A stretch of 64,000 nt of DNA from an uncultured Ruminococcus sp. (GTDB lineage: Bacteria; Bacillota; Clostridia; Oscillospirales; Ruminococcaceae): assembly GCF_947301925.1 (NCBI RefSeq), contig NZ_CAMYUE010000011.1:41086-105085 (forward strand), in the 5' to 3' direction. Position numbers and translations under genes: made by a program. The notes beneath the pieces are model-generated. The model was not told the DNA's origin, did no database searches, and saw only the letters and a list, made by a program, of their open reading frames with translations. This document shows, in pieces, positions 61,397 through 64,000 of the stretch (positions within the stretch are counted from its first letter, which is position 1; the number at the start of each line of letters is the position of its first letter).

Positions 61397-61425
61397 AGTA
61401 TATCACACAGATATCACATTGTCAA
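61397..61425 (-). promoter_or_regulatory. Promoter of the 61022 gene (and perhaps 58309)
   Basis: TTGACA (61420-61425), a 17-nt spacer and TATACT (61397-61402) on the minus strand. Confidence 0.8.
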
Positions 61426-61559
61426 CACATAGACATTTTATAAATCATTTTTTGTATTATACTACAAGTATCATCGGTATTATCCTTTTTATATAGTGAT
61501 ATATCAACAACCAATATCATCCCGCTGCTAATATTCCGCAAAAAACAGCCACCTCCGCA

Positions 61560-61782
61560 ATAAATGGAAAGGACCGTGCCCCGCCTAAAGAGCACAGTCC
61601 CTCCCACTTTACAAGGATATATAGTAAGCCCGCATGAACGGACATTACTGCCTTTTTTACAGCCCCCCTTTTTTTACCATTATGGTTTTTTCTCTTTCAT
61701 GTCTCCTGACGGCCGGTATCACTGATCTGACATACTTTGCGTCACTTTCCTGATCCCCCCTCGGGAGCACAACGTTACCTGT
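61560..61782 (-). ncRNA. Candidate non-coding RNA in a gene-free stretch
   Basis: The 61426-62002 gap has no convincing gene. On the minus strand a promoter (TTGATT, 17 nt, TATAAT; 61790-61820 region) would start a transcript near 61780. The RNA contains the hairpin CTCCCGAGGGGGG and pairings ATGTC...GACAT and TGACG...CGTCA. It ends near a GGACTGTGC/GCACGGTCC hairpin (about 61571-61601) with TTTCC. Dense conserved-looking sequence such as GTGACGCAAAGTATGTCAG suggests function or a decayed gene. No RNA family is recognised; strand and ends are tentative. Confidence 0.4.
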
Positions 61783-62002
61783 CTATATCATTATACTATT
61801 ATTTTACAGATAAATCAATGCTCTTTTGTACCAAAAAACAGCTTTTTCGCGTATTCTTTATTATACATGATTTTAGTCCCGCTGCACCGTCATCTCAGCA
61901 TATGCCCGCAGGAAACAGAAAAGGCAGCCGCCTGTACGCAAGCAGCTGCCTGTATATGTATGCTGTTTTCAGCTGAACGGAGCCTTTCCGCAGAGCTCCC
62001 GC

Positions 62003-63034
62003 TCACCATTTTGAGGCGATATCGTATATAAGGCGCTCTGTCTTTTCCCAGCCGAGGCAGGGATCGGTGATGGACTTGCCGTAGATATGCTCCTCGCCTA
62101 TCTTCTGAGAGCCGTCCTCAATGTAGCTCTCGATCATGAAGCCCTTGAATATTCTGCGCAGATCGCTGTTGTACAGACTGTTGTTCAGTACCTCGTTGAC
62201 TATTCTCGGCTGCTCAAGGGGACGCTTTCCCGAATTTGCATGATTGGTGTCAACTATAACGGCAGGCGAACTGAAGCCCTTCTGCTGATACATCTCAAAG
62301 ATCTTCTGAAAGTCCTCATAGTGGTAATTTGACCTGGTCTCGCCGCTGTTGTTCTCGTAGCCTCTGAGAATAGCATGAGCAAGAGGATTTCCCTCCGTGC
62401 TGACCTCCCAGCCTCTGTAGAGGAATGTGTGGCCCGACTGCGCAGCTTCGATGGAATTCATAAGCACGGGCATACTGCCGCCCACGGGGTTCTTCATACC
62501 TACGGGGATACAAAGGCCGCTGGCTGTGAGTCTGTGCTGCTGGTTCTCCACAGAACGGGCGCCTATAGCCACATAACCGAGGAGATCGTTGATATATCTG
62601 TGATTTTCGGGATAGAGCATCTCGTCTGCACAGGTGAAGCCTGTCTCATGTATAGCGCGGAGGTGCATCTTTCTTATGGCAACGATACCGTTGTACATAT
62701 CGGGCTCCTTGTTAGGGTCGGGCTGATGGAGCATACCCTTGTAGCCCTTGCCTGTAGTACGGGGCTTGTTTGTATAGATACGCGGAACGATAACTATCTT
62801 GTCCTTTACCTTTTCCTGCACCTCTCTGAGGCGGCAGATATAATCTATAACGCTGTCCTCAAAATCAGCCGAACACGGACCTATAATGAGCAGAAGCCTG
62901 TCGTCCTCGCCTCTTATAACATCGGCGATAGCCTTGTTTCTTTCGTGTATACGCTGCTCCAGCTCAAGAGATACGGGATATTTCTCCTTTACCTCCATGG
63001 GGATAGGTATACGGCACTTAAAATTCATATTCAT
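62003..63034 (-). CDS. aroF: 3-deoxy-7-phosphoheptulonate (DAHP) synthase, class I
   Basis: First step of the shikimate pathway: phosphoenolpyruvate plus erythrose-4-phosphate. The 343-residue enzyme is of the AroF/G/H type, with LLLIIGPCSADFEDSVIDY, RIYTNKPRTTGKGYKGML, ARSVENQQHRL, PVGMKNPVGGS and DTNHANSGKRP. Which aromatic amino acid inhibits it cannot be read with certainty, so the aroF symbol is generic. ATG at 63032-63034 follows AAAGGAG; the earlier in-frame ATG overlaps that site. Confidence 0.95.
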   Translation of the reverse strand: MNMNFKCRIPIPMEVKEKYPVSLELEQRIHERNKAIADVIRGEDDRLLLIIGPCSADFEDSVIDYICRLREVQEKVKDKIVIVPRIYTNKPRTTGKGYKGMLHQPDPNKEPDMYNGIVAIRKMHLRAIHETGFTCADEMLYPENHRYINDLLGYVAIGARSVENQQHRLTASGLCIPVGMKNPVGGSMPVLMNSIEAAQSGHTFLYRGWEVSTEGNPLAHAILRGYENNSGETRSNYHYEDFQKIFEMYQQKGFSSPAVIVDTNHANSGKRPLEQPRIVNEVLNNSLYNSDLRRIFKGFMIESYIEDGSQKIGEEHIYGKSITDPCLGWEKTERLIYDIASKW

Positions 63035-63114
63035 ATATATTTCTCCTTTACACATGGCACTGTCAGTCCGTCGGACAGCTGCCCATCCCTGATATTCTTT
63101 ATGTCACGTTCTAT

Positions 63115-63143
63115 ATTATACGCCTGAAACGGTGAAATGTCAA
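63115..63143 (-). promoter_or_regulatory. Promoter of the DAHP synthase gene
   Basis: TTGACA (63138-63143), a 17-nt spacer and TATAAT (63115-63120) on the minus strand. The leader of about 80 nt holds the hairpin AGTCCG-TCGG-type region but no clear attenuator. Confidence 0.88.
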
Positions 63144-63198
63144 TATATATTGTAAGAAACGGCCGCAGCAGGCAAACAGATAAAAACTCAGCCCGACA

Positions 63199-63420
63199 AT
63201 AAACTGTCGGGCATTTCAGTATAGTCATGACAAAACAAATACGCTTCATGCGCGGAATAAAAAACGCGTTCCACAAGAAGTGAAACGCGAACTTAAATGC
63301 GCAGGCTCTGCGCTGGAAAGGTGAACCGATTTAGATACGGTATGAAACGCGGAAAAATTCGCGGCTCAGTAAAACTAAGCCGCGAAACCGCACGCGCCCG
63401 CTCGGCGCTGTATTGGCATG
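63199..63420 (-). repeat. Cluster of five strong hairpins, some terminator-like
   Basis: No gene is seen. Hairpins: CCCGACA...TGTCGGG (63202-63218), CGCGTT-CAC...GTG-AACGCG (about 63264-63289; on the minus strand followed by TTTTTTATT), GCGCAG-GCT-CTGCGC (63300-63314), and CGCGGCT...AGCCGCG (63361-63385; followed by AATTTTT on the minus strand). A GC-rich part lies near 63390-63410. Two of these can terminate transcripts from the four-helix-bundle gene. The recurrent GAAACGCG words suggest a shared repeat origin. Confidence 0.5.
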
Positions 63421-63436
63421 ACTAAAAAGATGGCAT

Positions 63437-63795
63437 TCATTTTTTATTCTCTTTTGCAGTTTTCAGAGAAGCTGTAAGTATCTTTTTTATTTCAAGGCAG
63501 TCATTCAGTATTGATTCTCCGTGGGCTTTTTCAATATAATCAGTCAGAATCAATAGCCTCAGCCAATATTCAGTCTCGGCGGTTTCTTTTAATGCTATCT
63601 GCATTTTTCTATAAAATCAGCAACGCTCACTCCATATGCTGCTTCATTTGCGTTTGCACCGATAGAAGTTCCGCTTCTGATTATCTGCTTTGAGATAATT
63701 GATTCTTTCTTCTCGTTTACAAGATACTGATATAATTTTACTATCCGTGCTGCGAATGCAAGAGATTTATCTAAAAGAGGAGTGTGTTTATCCAT
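63437..63795 (-). pseudogene. Four-helix-bundle (23S rRNA intervening-sequence type) protein, frameshifted
   Basis: Frame one begins MDKHTPLLDKSLAFAARIVK and runs through SKQIIRSGTSIGANANEAAY to DFIEKCR then stops at 63592-63597. The missing second half (QIALKETAETEYWLRLLILT, ending TAKENKK) is in another frame. Adding one A to the five-A tract at the break would restore ...DFIEKMQIALKETAETEYWL, the family consensus. So one base has been lost, either a real mutation or a sequencing slip in a homopolymer. The family (IVP, S23-like) is small, 110-120 residues, of unclear function. A GGTGAT sequence precedes the ATG. Confidence 0.85.
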
Positions 63796-63814
63796 AAATA
63801 ATATCACCGATTAC

Positions 63815-63948
63815 AATGAATAATGAAAAATGAATAGTGAAGAATGAATAATACAGAAACGCCCCCGAAAGCATATATTCTTAATTATTCATTATTCACT
63901 ATTCATTATAAATTGAGCCCCGGCGCGTCAGCGTCGGGGCGTTTCTGG
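63815..63948. repeat. Nested inverted repeats next to tRNA-Gln
   Basis: An AT-rich arm (AATGAATAATGAA..., 63815-63851) is complementary to ATTATTCATTATTCACTATT (63885-63908). A second pair, CAGAAACGCCCC (63852-63863) and GGGGCGTTTCTG (63936-63947), interleaves with it. A CCCCGGCG...CGTCGGGG hairpin lies inside. It looks like a small non-coding mobile or terminator-type repeat; the TAATTCATAAT words also occur at 36920-37015. Confidence 0.6.
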
Positions 63949-64000
63949 TTGGGGTGGAAGGATTTGAACCCTCGAAATAACGGAGTCAGAGTCCGCTGCC
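63946..64000 (-). tRNA. tRNA-Gln (CUG), 3' part
   Basis: The minus strand contains the anticodon arm GCGGA-CTCTGAC-TCCGT (anticodon CUG), a T-arm with GGTTCAAATCC, the acceptor 3' strand CACCCCA and an encoded CCA end (63946-63948). The 5' acceptor and D arm lie beyond position 64000. Confidence 0.92.

Noticed and set aside
61422..61607. 61-codon minus frame
   Set aside because: Covers the promoter of the 61022 gene and a terminator-like hairpin; no ribosome site.
61737..61976. 79-codon plus frame in the 61426-62002 gap
   Set aside because: No ribosome site or promoter, no recognisable pattern; starts inside the RNA-like sequence.

Overview
The window reads as chromosome of a Gram-positive, fibre-degrading member of the Oscillospirales, most likely a cellulosome-producing Ruminococcus. 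This rests on a secreted GH26 beta-mannanase with a C-terminal dockerin, a second secreted protein with dockerin-like calcium repeats, threonine-rich linkers, a sortase-type SPKTG surface protein, a CIRCE-controlled groESL operon, and a sporulation-type YlbJ/YqfC/YqfD cluster. No phage, insertion sequence, CRISPR array or resistance island was found. Most genes have near-ideal sigma-A promoters (TTGACA, 17 nt, TATAAT), many of which can be placed precisely.

Layout. 1-1060: the 5' part of speD (SAM decarboxylase), preceded by a roughly 300-nt structured RNA with its own promoter and terminator. 1100-9225: a minus-strand housekeeping operon, CYTH protein, phoH, ybeY, era, recO, mutS2, then a LacI-like-sensor GGDEF protein. 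9294-18257: a degenerate kinase-like protein, gapA, a zinc phospholipase C-like protein, a small membrane protein, the operon GH25 lysozyme-manA-glucokinase, and a membrane-bound S41 peptidase. 18528-20835: an AraC-type paralogue of the GGDEF sensor. 21021-27772: an ECF sigma factor with a beta-propeller putative anti-sigma partner, a zinc-ribbon membrane protein, a CaCA cation exchanger, an SLC13/ArsB-type permease and a cytidylate-kinase-like protein. 28149-30380: the mannanase. 30671-33528: an operon with endonuclease III, YjbQ, a sirtuin and a lipoprotein.

33598-43552: an ABC-F protein with a dead second ATP site, groEL/groES, divergent ylbJ and yqfC-yqfD, a membrane protein behind a perfect palindromic operator, a SulP transporter and a candidate small RNA. 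43628-48494: a BceRS-BceAB-like antimicrobial-peptide sensing and detoxification module with a recognisable BceR-type operator. 48614-54165: a zinc-ribbon membrane protein, a lipoprotein, a tryptophan-rich IDPETGE-repeat secreted protein and metG. 54292-58269: a second ECF sigma/membrane-partner pair, and a divergent pair of a C_GCAxxG_C_C protein and a CobW-like GTPase around a dyad-containing promoter. 58309-64000: a large vWA plus alpha/beta-hydrolase surface protein, a small membrane protein, an RNA-like gene-free stretch, DAHP synthase, a frameshifted four-helix-bundle (IVP) gene, nested inverted repeats and the 3' part of a tRNA-Gln.

Themes: mannan breakdown feeds mannose-6-phosphate isomerase, glucokinase and GAPDH. 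Envelope sensing is prominent (two ECF pairs, Bce module, several zinc-ribbon membrane proteins). The least explained items are the speD leader RNA, the tryptophan-rich repeat protein, the vWA-hydrolase fusion and the sensor paralogue pair with exchanged output domains.
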